NCBI GenBank assembly: GCA_017303735.1
Contig: JAFLCF010000021.1
Location: 1-35,457, forward strand
Reading direction: 5' to 3'
Origin: Anaerolineae bacterium
GTDB taxonomy: Bacteria > Chloroflexota > Anaerolineae > Anaerolineales > Villigracilaceae
Length of the DNA stretch: 35,457 nt
Below, one piece after another: positions 8,462 through 16,752 of the stretch; within the stretch, counting starts at the first letter, position 1; each line of letters begins with the position of its first letter. The notes under the pieces were generated by a model that worked only from the letters and a program-made list of their open reading frames with translations, was not told where the DNA came from and ran no database searches. A program made the translations under genes and the position numbers.

Positions 8462-9532
8462 TTACTTCAAATAAATATCAAAGAACGCGATGGTCTGATT
8501 CATCGCTTGGGTAAAATATTTTGAAATATTATGATTGTCGCCATCGTAGGTATACAAATTAACGATCTGCCCATATTGTCTTCCTAACTCTGCCAGCCGA
8601 ATGGAGAACTCTACGGGTACATCATCATCAGCGGTGCCGTGATGTAACTCGATGGGTCCAGAAAGATCTGCGAGATAGGATGTGGCTGAAACAGAGTCCC
8701 AAAAGGCTGGGTTCTCTTCAGGGGTGCCGTATTGCTCGATCCATGTCGAGCGCCAGCCTCGCCCAGTGGAGCTAGGTGACGGGGTGAAAGCGCCTGTTCG
8801 CCGCCAGTTATACAACAGGTCCGGATAGGAGGCGACCACGCCTGCCCAGATCACACCGGCTTTGATGTCGCTGGAAATGGTCATGGCTCGCAGGGTTAAG
8901 TATCCGCCCATGGAATGACCCCACATGCCGATCTTTTCCGGGTTTACATCTGGATGTTGCTTGATCGAAGCCACAGCGTTCATCACATCCACTTGATAGC
9001 CTGGGTCGCCGTAAGCGCCGCTGGCAGGACCTTCAGACTGGTCGTGCCCACGATAGTCGATGCGGAAGACCACGTAGCCAGCGCGGGCGAGTTGATCCAC
9101 ATAGGCGTTGTACCGTTCGGTAGTTTTATACACATCAGGTGGGATGTAGCCATGGTTGAAGACGATGGCTGGGAAGCCGCCTTCGGGCTTCTCACCATTT
9201 GGAATGGTAAGCAAAGCATAGATTTTATACCCCTCTGAAAGATAATAAACATAATAACGACGATAATTAACGCCGCGGTCTAATTCTTTCACAACAGTGA
9301 CCGCACTGCCGGGGTATTCCTGATTCCTCAATGCGACGATGCTCATGGGGTGCGGAACAGGAGTAGCCGTTGGCGCGGGTGTAAATGTCGCGGTCGGTTC
9401 GGGCGTGGACGTTTGTGTGGGCGTATCTGTAGCTGGGATGTGGGTGTTGGTAGGTAAAGGAGCTGCTTCAACGGTTGTACAGGCAGTCACCGCTAGCGAC
9501 ATTGCCAAGAATACCAATAAGGTTTTCTTCAT
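8462..9532 (-). CDS. Alpha/beta-hydrolase lipoprotein (prolyl-oligopeptidase/S9-like fold)
   Basis: Exported, lipid-anchored hydrolase of 356 residues. The signal peptide ends in the lipobox LAVTAC (Cys18). Residues 20-62 are a Thr/Pro-rich linker of repeated TxTPxPTAT type that would hold the enzyme away from the membrane. From about 85 on is an alpha/beta hydrolase: oxyanion region FNHGYIPPD, nucleophile Ser207 in GHSMGG, acid Asp302 in HGTADDDVP, and His334 in GDNHN. The fold resembles S9 peptidases and acetyl xylan esterases, so a peptide or ester substrate outside the cell is plausible but not determined. AAGGAG precedes the ATG at 9532. It sits downstream of the methyltransferase operon terminator and so is probably transcribed separately. 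Confidence 0.9.
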   Translation of the reverse strand: MKKTLLVFLAMSLAVTACTTVEAAPLPTNTHIPATDTPTQTSTPEPTATFTPAPTATPVPHPMSIVALRNQEYPGSAVTVVKELDRGVNYRRYYVYYLSEGYKIYALLTIPNGEKPEGGFPAIVFNHGYIPPDVYKTTERYNAYVDQLARAGYVVFRIDYRGHDQSEGPASGAYGDPGYQVDVMNAVASIKQHPDVNPEKIGMWGHSMGGYLTLRAMTISSDIKAGVIWAGVVASYPDLLYNWRRTGAFTPSPSSTGRGWRSTWIEQYGTPEENPAFWDSVSATSYLADLSGPIELHHGTADDDVPVEFSIRLAELGRQYGQIVNLYTYDGDNHNISKYFTQAMNQTIAFFDIYLK

Positions 9533-9580
9533 AATTTCTCCTTAGTAAATCTTTTCATGTACTTGTAATATAGAAAACAA

Positions 9581-9607
9581 AAAGAGGCAGTCTATTACTG
9601 CCTCTTT
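9581..9607 (-). terminator. Rho-independent terminator of the methyltransferase operon
   Basis: A perfect 11-bp stem (AAAGAGGCAGT, 9581-9591, with its complement at 9597-9607) encloses a 5-nt loop. On the minus strand it is followed by a T-rich run (TTTTTGTTTTC). It lies about 40 bp after the homocysteine methyltransferase stop and marks the operon's 3' end before the lipoprotein gene. Confidence 0.88.
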
Positions 9608-9644
9608 ATACATGGTTTACATCAGTAAAAGTTAAGAGAAGGAT

Positions 9645-10580
9645 TTACTTCCTTGCCCAATTGCTCACTTCGTGAATGTGACCTGGTGAGGTGCGGCAAC
9701 ATCCGCCAATGAGGGTGGCGCCTGCCTCATACCATTCTTTGGATTGCAGTCCGAATTTATCGCTGGAAGTTTCACCATGCCATGTATTGGTGACCGCATT
9801 ATAGTGCTCACCGGAATTCGGGTAGACAATGATGGGCTTGCTTGAATTCTTCTTGATCTCACGCACCAACGAAGAGATATGCAAAGGCGAGGTGCAATTG
9901 ATGCCGATCGCTGCGGCTTGGGGTTGCTTATCAAGAAATGCAGCGATATCTGCGATGCGCTCGCCATTGCTGATATCCTCACCGTCTTTGGCGGTGAAGG
10001 TAAACCATGCAACTGAATTCGGGAATTCAGCAAGTAGGCGGATCAAAGCCCGGGCTTCGATCCCGCATGGGATGGTCTCGCAGGCTAGGAGGTCCGCGCC
10101 TGAGGCGATGAGCGCTTCAATGCGTGGACGATGAAACGCGATCAGTTCATCCTCAGTCAAGTTGTAGTCGCCGCGATATTCCGAGCCATCGGCAAGATAA
10201 GCGCCGTACGGACCAACCGAACCGGCAATGAGCGGACGTACACGCCCGGCACGGTTTTCTTCTTTCGCCCAAAACTCATCCCGCGCTTCTTGTGCCAGCC
10301 GCACAGACTTTTTCATGAGGTCTAATGCTTGCTCGCGATTGAGCCCGCGTTTTGCAAAACCATCTACCGTGGCTTGATAACTGGCTGTGATGGCAATGTC
10401 CGCGCCGCTGTTGAAATAATCAAGATGCACCGCGCGGATGAGCTCGGGCTGCTCCATTAACACGCGTGCTGACCAAAGATCATCGTTCAGGTCGCAGCCG
10501 CGCGCTTCAAGCTCGGTTGCCATTGCACCGTCAATAATGGCGATGCGCTGATCGTTGAGAAGGGTTTGGATCGGATTCAT
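9645..10580 (-). CDS. mmuM: Homocysteine S-methyltransferase (MmuM/COG2040 type)
   Basis: Zn-dependent enzyme that moves a methyl group onto homocysteine to make methionine; relatives use S-methylmethionine or S-adenosylmethionine as donor. All three zinc Cys are present: Cys229 in GINCTSP and Cys294-Cys295 in GGCCRTSPGHI. The MmuM motifs DGAMATELEARGCDLND, SVGPYGAYLADGSEYRG and YPNSGEHY are intact. Length 311 is normal for the family. It is the last gene of the minus-strand methyltransferase cluster, 13 bp after the M20 gene and before a strong terminator. The context suggests homocysteine could receive methyl groups released by the MttB-like/corrinoid genes, but the family is not known to take methyl directly from a corrinoid protein. 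No clear Shine-Dalgarno precedes the ATG, so coupling to the upstream gene is likely. Confidence 0.9.
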   Translation of the reverse strand: MNPIQTLLNDQRIAIIDGAMATELEARGCDLNDDLWSARVLMEQPELIRAVHLDYFNSGADIAITASYQATVDGFAKRGLNREQALDLMKKSVRLAQEARDEFWAKEENRAGRVRPLIAGSVGPYGAYLADGSEYRGDYNLTEDELIAFHRPRIEALIASGADLLACETIPCGIEARALIRLLAEFPNSVAWFTFTAKDGEDISNGERIADIAAFLDKQPQAAAIGINCTSPLHISSLVREIKKNSSKPIIVYPNSGEHYNAVTNTWHGETSSDKFGLQSKEWYEAGATLIGGCCRTSPGHIHEVSNWARK

Positions 10581-10593
10581 TTCACTGATGTAT

Positions 10594-11751
10594 CTATGCT
10601 TTTAAGAATCGTAGTGCCGTCTCTGCCAGCAGCGCAGTTCCAATTGGAAGGGCGCGTTCATCGAGATCGAATTTTGGGTGATGCAGTTCGTATAATGGGC
10701 GGTCTTCGATTCTCACACCAAGCATGTACATGGCACCGGGCGCATCGCGCAAGAATTCAGGGAAATCTTCTGCGCCGAGGGTCTTGTCCATTGGGAGGAC
10801 TTTACCTTCTCCGAGCAGGTCTTTGCCAACAGCGGCAATCGTTTCGGAGACGAATTTATCATTCATAATCGGCATTCCGCCGAAGAGAAAGTCTAGTTTG
10901 TATTCACCGCCCAAAACTTTGACGATCTCGAATACCTTCGTCAGTTCTGCGCGAATTTGCTTTTCAATATCCAACGAGGTAAAGCGGATGGTTCCGATCA
11001 TTTCCACTTTATCGGGGATGACGTTCTCAGCAAAACCGCCGTTGACTGCGCCAATGCTGATGACCGCCGGTTCAAACGGATCAAGTCTGCGTGAGATGAT
11101 CGAGTTGACACCCATTATGACATGCGCCAGCATCACGAACGGATCATTGGAGGCATGTGGATAAGCTCCATGCCCGCCCTTGCCATAGATGGTCGCCTTC
11201 CATGAAGTCACGCCGCCGCCGCTCGGACCTTCATTGATGGTGATGGTTCCGACCGGGTGGCTTGGGTCTACATGTTGGGCGATGACAAAGTCCACGCCTT
11301 CTGTGGCACCTTCGGCGTACATGCGTTGAGCGCCGCTCTTGCCTTCTTCGTCTGCCGTCTCTTCGCAAGGTTGAAACAGGAAGCGCACGCGCCCGTTCAG
11401 TTTTTCTTTTGCCAGGATCTTTGCCGCACCCAATGCCATGGCTGTATGCGAGTCGTGCCCGCAGGCATGCATTTTGCCTTCATTCTGCGAGACGTATTCG
11501 GTCTCGTTCTGTTCAAAGATCGGAAGGGCATCCATATCGGCACGGATGGCGACCAGCTTGCCGCCTTCGCCTATCTCCGCTACGACGCCTGTTTTGCCCA
11601 CCCCGCGCTTTACTTTGTACCCCATCTTTTCAAGTTCATCTGCCACGATCGCTGCGGTGCGATGCAGGTCAAAACCTGTTTCAGGGTGCATGTGAAAATC
11701 ACGCCGCCATTCGATGATGTCTTCTGAAATTGCATGTGCTTGTTTGATCAT
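10594..11751 (-). CDS. M20 family amidohydrolase (hippurate/IAA-amino-acid hydrolase type)
   Basis: Cytoplasmic binuclear metallo-amidohydrolase of 385 residues (M20D type), cleaving N-acyl or amide-linked amino acids. Motifs in order: HMHPETGF (20s), RADMDALP (70-77), MHACGHD with metal ligands Cys97 and His99, the catalytic/metal Glu pair Glu130-Glu131 (QPCEETADEEG), a His ligand in IAQHVDP, the dimerisation-domain GGHGAYPH, GAEDFPEF, and the last His in YELHHPKFDLDE. AGGAG precedes the ATG at good spacing. It lies between an MttB-like gene and the homocysteine methyltransferase. A plausible role is releasing an amino acid or methylated amine from an amide conjugate, but the substrate is not evident. 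Confidence 0.92.
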   Translation of the reverse strand: MIKQAHAISEDIIEWRRDFHMHPETGFDLHRTAAIVADELEKMGYKVKRGVGKTGVVAEIGEGGKLVAIRADMDALPIFEQNETEYVSQNEGKMHACGHDSHTAMALGAAKILAKEKLNGRVRFLFQPCEETADEEGKSGAQRMYAEGATEGVDFVIAQHVDPSHPVGTITINEGPSGGGVTSWKATIYGKGGHGAYPHASNDPFVMLAHVIMGVNSIISRRLDPFEPAVISIGAVNGGFAENVIPDKVEMIGTIRFTSLDIEKQIRAELTKVFEIVKVLGGEYKLDFLFGGMPIMNDKFVSETIAAVGKDLLGEGKVLPMDKTLGAEDFPEFLRDAPGAMYMLGVRIEDRPLYELHHPKFDLDERALPIGTALLAETALRFLKA

Positions 11752-11767
11752 TGTTTATTCTCCTATT

Positions 11768-11848
11768 GATAAGTATACAGGGAGTTGTATACAGGTACAC
11801 AAGTAGACAAGTAATCTTACCTGTGTACTTGTTTTCTATTTACTTATC
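11768..11848. repeat. Octamer inverted repeat (ACARGTAN word)
   Basis: The left arm contains tandem 8-mers ACAGGTAC-ACAAGTAG-ACAAGTAA (11791-11814). The right arm, read on the minus strand, contains ACAAGTAC-ACAGGTAA. GATAAGTA (11768-11775) and its exact inverse (11841-11848) close the structure. The architecture matches the GACGATR hairpins but the word and period (8) differ. It fills the gap between MttB-like 1 and the M20 gene, and the MttB-like 1 TAG stop overlaps its edge by one base. Confidence 0.75.
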
Positions 11849-13266
11849 TATTTCTTTTTCGTCGTTTCGCGTTCTGCTGCCGCAAGGATCTTATCCAACT
11901 CGGCTTCCTGCGCTGCTTCCAACGGGGGCACTTGGTGTTCGCGCAAGATGCGCTCGGCTTCATCAATGGCATGATCTGCCATTTGTTTGCGTCCCATTTT
12001 ATCTTCCCAGGTGTCCCAGGAATTTCGTTCGGCGAGTTTGGTCAACGCCATTTCACCGGCGCGTAAATGTTTGAGAGTGTGTTTGCTGGCAAGGTAATTA
12101 CGATTGGAGTCCATCACATTACCAATGATCTCAACCGCCAAGTGCTCTGCATCCGCGGACAAGCCCTGGCGCTGGCGATGCACGCTTTTTGCCAATTCAT
12201 TATCCAGCACCATTTGAGCGAAGGAGCCCATCACACCGGCTTCCATTTCGCCAATGCCTGAGAGTTCATCGGCTCCAGCCAGAGCGGGGAGAGAGGCGTT
12301 GAGTCCGCGTTCAAAGGCGTTTTGGGCATCGAGTGTGTGGGCGTTGGTTGAAAATCCATAGACGTTTACCGCGAACCCGTAATAATGCCCAAGTTGAACG
12401 GTCGCCGCCGAGGAGATGCCCAGCTCCACGCCGCCCCAGATCAGCCCTGTGCGCGGCTCCAGCATGCCCAATCGCCCGCAGTACACTACTCCACTGCCGG
12501 GGTTGAGAATCTGTGCCAAAACAAGCGGAGCGAGCGTCTCGGCGCTTTGTTGAACAAGGCTGCCTGTGATCGTCATAGGCGATGTAGCGCCACCAGTGGG
12601 CGCAGGCAGATTAGCGTGAATGACACCCGCCTTTGCCATATCCATGATGGCTTGTGCGGCGATGTCGTGCATGGTCAACGGGCTGACGGGCGAGAGCGAG
12701 AGCGTGATTTCATGCGGTTCAATACCAAGGACAGCCGCCATCTCGACCGCGTATTTGACCTCGTGCCCGAATTGAATGCCCGGTCCTTGCACAGGCTTGA
12801 CCGTATTCGATAAAGCATGGCGGAACATGTGCAGCGCCATCAACTCATTGGAAACATCTGGCGGGGTAAAGAACGGTGTGACGTTGTTGCAATTCGGAAG
12901 CGCATCCAAGACGCGGGTGGCGTTGATGCAATCTTCATTCGTGGCGGCGTGATGTGTCCCCGTACGCGCATCGAAGACATCGCGTGCGCCGCCGAGGTTG
13001 TGGAAAAATAAAGTCCCGCCACCCAACTCGTTGACTGTGCCATTACGTCCGCGGATCTTCGGACGTTTATTTGCCTTGGCGACAGAGTCCATTACCAGGT
13101 CGGCGGGCATGCAAACCCGGTTACCGTTCATAGTACAACCGGCTTGCAGCAAAACATCCAGGCTGGGTTTATGCGTCCAAATGATGCCGATCTCGCTCAT
13201 CACTTTTAACGTGGCTTCGTGCATGGCTTGTACATCTGCGTCTGATAAAAACTTAAGTGGCTCCAT
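11848..13266 (-). CDS. MttB superfamily corrinoid methyltransferase (paralog 1)
   Basis: 472-residue member of the trimethylamine methyltransferase (MttB) superfamily, predicted to take a methyl from a methylated amine and pass it to a cobalamin carried by a corrinoid protein. Seen features: N-terminal helical region (SDADVQAMHEATLKVMSEIGI), the TIM-barrel-like core with TLSLSPVSPLTMH and LPAPTGGATSPMTITGSLVQQSAE, GELSG-like GADELSGIGEMEAG, and the C-terminal NYLASKHTLKHLRAGE typical of the superfamily. The frame has no internal TAG, so this is a non-pyrrolysine member like the glycine-betaine, proline-betaine and carnitine demethylases. GAGGAGA precedes the ATG. Divergence from paralogs 2 and 3 suggests different substrates. 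The TAG stop is followed four codons later by another in-frame TAG, so readthrough would add nothing useful. Confidence 0.9.
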   Translation of the reverse strand: MEPLKFLSDADVQAMHEATLKVMSEIGIIWTHKPSLDVLLQAGCTMNGNRVCMPADLVMDSVAKANKRPKIRGRNGTVNELGGGTLFFHNLGGARDVFDARTGTHHAATNEDCINATRVLDALPNCNNVTPFFTPPDVSNELMALHMFRHALSNTVKPVQGPGIQFGHEVKYAVEMAAVLGIEPHEITLSLSPVSPLTMHDIAAQAIMDMAKAGVIHANLPAPTGGATSPMTITGSLVQQSAETLAPLVLAQILNPGSGVVYCGRLGMLEPRTGLIWGGVELGISSAATVQLGHYYGFAVNVYGFSTNAHTLDAQNAFERGLNASLPALAGADELSGIGEMEAGVMGSFAQMVLDNELAKSVHRQRQGLSADAEHLAVEIIGNVMDSNRNYLASKHTLKHLRAGEMALTKLAERNSWDTWEDKMGRKQMADHAIDEAERILREHQVPPLEAAQEAELDKILAAAERETTKKK

Positions 13267-13290
13267 GTACTCTCCTCTTTAAGATATCTG

Positions 13291-13354
13291 ACCATGGACG
13301 ATAGACCATTGACCATAAGATCGTCCATCGTCTGTGGTCTATCGTCCGTCGTCC
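13291..13354. repeat. Heptamer inverted repeat, copy 2
   Basis: Left half: four tandem 7-mers ACCATGG-ACGATAG-ACCATTG-ACCATAA (13291-13318). Right half: five 7-mers ATCGTCC-ATCGTCT-GTGGTCT-ATCGTCC-GTCGTCC (13320-13354). The best stem pairs GGACGATAGACCA (13296-13308) with its exact inverse (13335-13347). It lies between MttB-like 1 and the S9 peptidase and runs into the peptidase, coding its last residues (LDDGR) and TAG stop at 13339-13341. Confidence 0.88.
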
Positions 13355-15111
13355 AGAACTTTCGCTAAAAACTCCAACCGTTTCACTTCGGCATCGACTA
13401 CATTCTCGATCTTCAAGAAGGAATGCCCTTCATCTTCATACAGATGCAATTCTACTTCTTTGCCCAACTTCTTTAACTCATCATATGCATCCGTTGACTC
13501 TGAAGCCGGGCAGCGCGGATCATTCCCTCCGCAGATCATTTGCACGGGCGCGTTGACCTTGTCCAAAAAGAAATACGGCGAGCGGGCGATCCACAAATCT
13601 TTGTTCTCCTCCGGGTCGCCCATGTTCTCAATGTTCCAATGTTGAAGGTCTTCGCGTGAATTTTTATGTGACTTGACCCAGTTCAGGAATGGAACCACTG
13701 CCGAACCACCTGCAAACAGATCGGGATACGAAGTCAGGCAGGTCATCGTCAAATACCCGCCGTGGCTTCGCCCTGTTACTGCGATCTTATTTACATCGGC
13801 AAGCCCACTCTCGATCAAATACTTTACGCCCGCAGCGCAATCATCGGTGTCTACGCCGCCCATATCGTACCGGCTAGCGTTTTGCCACTTCTTGCCGTAT
13901 CCCGTCGAGCCGCGATAGTTTGGCGCAAGGACCGTCCAACCTTGCGATGCCATATAACTCATTAACGGATTCCACATAAACGAAAAATGCCAGTTCGGTC
14001 CGCCATGAATATCGATCACCGCCTGCCTGCCGTCACCGCGATATAGCAATGCCGGAATCTGTACGCCGTCCATGCCGGTATACCAAACTTCTTCCGGCTG
14101 TTTAAAATTCAACGTCGCATCAATTGATTTCGTTAGTTGCTGAGCCTTCCCATTTTCAAGATCCACCTTCCACAGATCCGTCGGGCGATTCACATCTTCA
14201 TACAACAGGATGACTCCATCCGCTGTGAATTGCGGAAAAGAATGCAGCCCATCGCCAACTTTTATTGGACGAGGTTCCGCGCCTCTTTCCTTAAACTGAA
14301 ACCTGGTCTTTGCGCCCTCCGCCTGTACCCAGCCGATACCTTCTCCGCTTCGCGACCACACCGGCTGAGTCTTATCCCCAGCAGACTGATCGACCCAAGT
14401 GATTTCCTGTGTTTCAATATTGAACAAGCCAATATCATGCCATTCGTCCACTTCAGCAGAGAAAGCAAGGAATTTGGAATCAGGCGACCAGGCAGGGTGC
14501 TGAGCATTTAATGCCTTGCCTTCCCACATCAGTTGAACTGTTCGAACCTTGCCTTTATGACGTCCCACCGGCACGATGTGAATACTGCGGTCACTCGCTG
14601 CCGCCTCAGACTCAACCGCGATCCACAGCCCATCTGGCGACCAGGCTGCATCCCAGCATGGATGGAAGATGTTGCGGATCATATGTTCGCCGCTTCCATC
14701 AAGGGGCAGAATAAAAAGAGCAAACTGCCCCTTGGCTTCAGAAAGTACAGCTAGCAATTGCCCATCCGGCGACCAACTGATATTTGGCTGGTGTGCGTAA
14801 AGAATATCCGAGGTCAGGTCGGTGGTTGTATCGGTTTTGAAATCGTGAATGGCAATATGGTACGACTCGCTACCGTCCAGATCGAGTGCAAAGGCAAGTT
14901 TGGAACCATCTGAAGAGAACTTGGGAGCGAATTGAGCGCCGTCTATTTTTAGTGATAAGGGAGAGGGCGCTTCACCGTTCAGGGATTGCCATAATTCCCA
15001 ACGCCCGGTCTTGTTCCATGAGAAAATGACCCGATCTTCGATGGGGGAGATGGTATAGGGTAAACCAGAGTCTACATATGGAATACGCAAGAGTTGATCG
15101 ATTGTTTGCAT
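13339..15111 (-). CDS. S9 family peptidase (acylaminoacyl-peptidase-like)
   Basis: Serine peptidase of 590 residues with no signal peptide, so cytoplasmic. Residues 1 to about 330 form a beta-propeller, shown by recurring WSPDG/SPDSKFLAF-type blades (for example SWSPDGQLLAV, AWSPDGLWIAV). From about 340 is the catalytic alpha/beta-hydrolase domain with the DIHGGPNW oxyanion loop, nucleophile Ser449 in GRSHGGY, acid Asp531 in GGNDPRCP, and His563 in EDEGHSF. Family members remove acylated or free N-terminal residues from short peptides. Its place inside the MttB/corrinoid operon hints that the pathway substrate arrives as a small peptide or conjugate. The final LDDGR and stop codon are encoded by an intergenic heptamer repeat, so the native C-terminus has probably been rewritten by it. 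Confidence 0.93.
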   Translation of the reverse strand: MQTIDQLLRIPYVDSGLPYTISPIEDRVIFSWNKTGRWELWQSLNGEAPSPLSLKIDGAQFAPKFSSDGSKLAFALDLDGSESYHIAIHDFKTDTTTDLTSDILYAHQPNISWSPDGQLLAVLSEAKGQFALFILPLDGSGEHMIRNIFHPCWDAAWSPDGLWIAVESEAAASDRSIHIVPVGRHKGKVRTVQLMWEGKALNAQHPAWSPDSKFLAFSAEVDEWHDIGLFNIETQEITWVDQSAGDKTQPVWSRSGEGIGWVQAEGAKTRFQFKERGAEPRPIKVGDGLHSFPQFTADGVILLYEDVNRPTDLWKVDLENGKAQQLTKSIDATLNFKQPEEVWYTGMDGVQIPALLYRGDGRQAVIDIHGGPNWHFSFMWNPLMSYMASQGWTVLAPNYRGSTGYGKKWQNASRYDMGGVDTDDCAAGVKYLIESGLADVNKIAVTGRSHGGYLTMTCLTSYPDLFAGGSAVVPFLNWVKSHKNSREDLQHWNIENMGDPEENKDLWIARSPYFFLDKVNAPVQMICGGNDPRCPASESTDAYDELKKLGKEVELHLYEDEGHSFLKIENVVDAEVKRLEFLAKVLDDGR

Positions 15112-15158
15112 CAGGCGAATACTAGTTCCTTTATGGGTGAGGCGTGTTGACTAACAGT

Positions 15159-16637
15159 TTATGGTGTTTCCAAATCTTCCAGTGTTGGTAATTCTTCAAG
15201 ACCGGCTTTCTTTGCAAGGTCACGCATGTACGAGTGGAGACGAGCCATCTGGTCAGAATCCAGTTCTGGGCGGGTATAGGAGGCGAGCAATTCCTTCACG
15301 CGCAGTTTGGCTCTGCCGAAGGCATCCAGCGAGCCAGACTCCTTCCACTGGCGGGTCGAGTTACGGTCAATGATGTCACTGGGCAGGTGCTGTTCCTCAC
15401 GGAAGAGTTGCATGGTGATCTTTTGTTTGAGGAAGTCGCCGCCTTTGAAGTTGATCTTGTCATCGTAGAAGCCGGTGGCGAGGGTGTCGGTGTGTTGCTG
15501 GACACCCTTGACCATGCGCTTTGCCATGGCGATGCCTTCCGCATCGATGACGAGCTTCTCGGCGCTGTGACAGGCAAGGAAGTCCAACATGCCGGAGCCG
15601 GAGATCATATTGATTCCACTGAGCGCGCCGACCATGGCGGTGATGCCGCTCTCGAGCCCGGCTTGCGCATCGACCAGTTTAGAGTCGGTGGCACCGAGGT
15701 AGGTGTGAGTGGGCATGCCGAGAGTCTTTGCCACTTGGGCATAAGAACAATCGAGCATGGCAGTTTCGATCGCACCCATGGGGGTGGCGCCTTTTTTCAT
15801 GTCGAAGATGGCTGCCGCGCCGCCCCAAACGATGGGCGAGCCGGGATGTGCCAGTTGGTGAATGGTGATGCCCGCCAGACATTCTGCTGTGTGCTGTGTG
15901 ACCGTCCCAAGCATGGTGACGGGAGCCGCCGCACCCGAGAGTGGAACGGACACGATCTCTGCTGGGATGCCGGCACGCGCCAGTGCAATGAGATTTCCTG
16001 CGCCGAAGTTGCTCCAAATGAGCGGTGGAGCTGGGCAGACATCGAAGATGGCGCGAGGTTTTTCTCGGGCTTCCTTTGCATCACCCGCAAACAATGCGAG
16101 CATGTCGATCATCTCTTGCACGGTTTTGTTGGTGAATGCGCCGGTGACGATGGGTTTCTTGGAATAGAGCAGCGCCAGATACAGGCGATAGGAATCTTGA
16201 ATGTCTTTGGGAACATCATGACAGATCACGGCGGTAGATTGCGCGTCGTATTGGGGAATCTGTTCCGCGACCTTCAATAGGCGGATGAGGTGTTCGGTTT
16301 CAGTCGTGTCATGCTCAAGGGTATCGGGGTTGAGCATGGTGATGCCGGACGAACCCGGGTCGAAGTGAACCGAGTCGCCGCCGTAGTGGACGGTGGGGTT
16401 GCCGTGATAGTCGTACAGGTAGAACTCACGCGGCACACTTTCCAGAGCGCGTTGGACGAGCGATGCAGGGATTTGTGCGACATTTGTTTCGGGGTCTATT
16501 ACCACACCTTCGTTTCGCAGCAGGGCACGTGCTTCTTCATTCTGTACCTTGATGCCAGGGCGCAGAAGCAATTCATACGCCTCTGCCAGAATACGGGCAA
16601 TGATGTAGTCGCTGAGCAGGGTTAACTTTGGTCTCAT
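15159..16637 (-). CDS. MttB superfamily corrinoid methyltransferase (paralog 2)
   Basis: 492-residue MttB-superfamily protein. Matching features are the N-terminal helix region (RILAEAYELLLRPGIKV), DPGSSGITMLNPDTLE, the core IVSVPLSGAAAPVTMLGTVTQHTAE followed by HPGSPIVWGGAAAIFDM, and GGDFLKQKITMQLFREEQHLPSD. It lacks the HTxKHxR block near the C-terminus seen in paralogs 1 and 3, having instead the FREEQHLPSDIIDR version, so it belongs to another branch. No internal TAG, hence no pyrrolysine. GAGGT sits before the ATG at 16637. It is likely to load methyl onto the operon's single corrinoid protein, but from a different or differently methylated substrate. Substrate unknown. Confidence 0.88.
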   Translation of the reverse strand: MRPKLTLLSDYIIARILAEAYELLLRPGIKVQNEEARALLRNEGVVIDPETNVAQIPASLVQRALESVPREFYLYDYHGNPTVHYGGDSVHFDPGSSGITMLNPDTLEHDTTETEHLIRLLKVAEQIPQYDAQSTAVICHDVPKDIQDSYRLYLALLYSKKPIVTGAFTNKTVQEMIDMLALFAGDAKEAREKPRAIFDVCPAPPLIWSNFGAGNLIALARAGIPAEIVSVPLSGAAAPVTMLGTVTQHTAECLAGITIHQLAHPGSPIVWGGAAAIFDMKKGATPMGAIETAMLDCSYAQVAKTLGMPTHTYLGATDSKLVDAQAGLESGITAMVGALSGINMISGSGMLDFLACHSAEKLVIDAEGIAMAKRMVKGVQQHTDTLATGFYDDKINFKGGDFLKQKITMQLFREEQHLPSDIIDRNSTRQWKESGSLDAFGRAKLRVKELLASYTRPELDSDQMARLHSYMRDLAKKAGLEELPTLEDLETP

Positions 16638-16663
16638 ATGACACCTCTAATAAGTGGAATTAA

Positions 16664-16684
16664 ATTCTCTTTGACGAAGAGAAT
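16664..16684. repeat. Perfect small hairpin beside the AAYGAGN repeat
   Basis: ATTCTCTT (16664-16671) and its exact inverse (16677-16684) enclose a 5-nt loop. It stands between the MttB-like 2 start and the larger heptamer hairpin, in the leader of MttB-like 2 on the minus strand. It could affect processing or translation of that gene. Confidence 0.6.
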
Positions 16685-16685
16685 A

Positions 16686-16752
16686 GAAACGAGCAACGAG
16701 GGAAAAGAAATGAGTTTTCTCATGCCTCGTTACTCGTTTCTCATTTCTTGTT
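16686..16752. repeat. Heptamer inverted repeat (AAYGAGN word)
   Basis: Left tandem 7-mers AACGAGC-AACGAGG-GAAAAGA-AATGAGT (16688-16715). Read on the minus strand, the right half gives AATGAGA-AACGAGT-AACGAGG-CATGAGA. The outer stem is 16 bp with one mismatch (16686-16701 with 16725-16740), and an inner ATGAG/CTCAT stem has a TTTT loop. It follows the MttB-like 3 stop codon directly. Same design as the GACGATR elements, different word. Confidence 0.8.

Noticed and set aside
11848..13266. Pyrrolysine-type MttB with amber readthrough
   Set aside because: None of the three MttB-like frames has an internal TAG. The terminal TAG of paralog 1 is followed by another in-frame TAG four codons on, so readthrough gives no extra domain.
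15234..16280. 348-residue open frame on the plus strand
   Set aside because: It lies fully antisense to MttB-like 2, whose motifs and Shine-Dalgarno are clear. The translated product shows no recognisable motif and is a shadow of high-GC codon bias.
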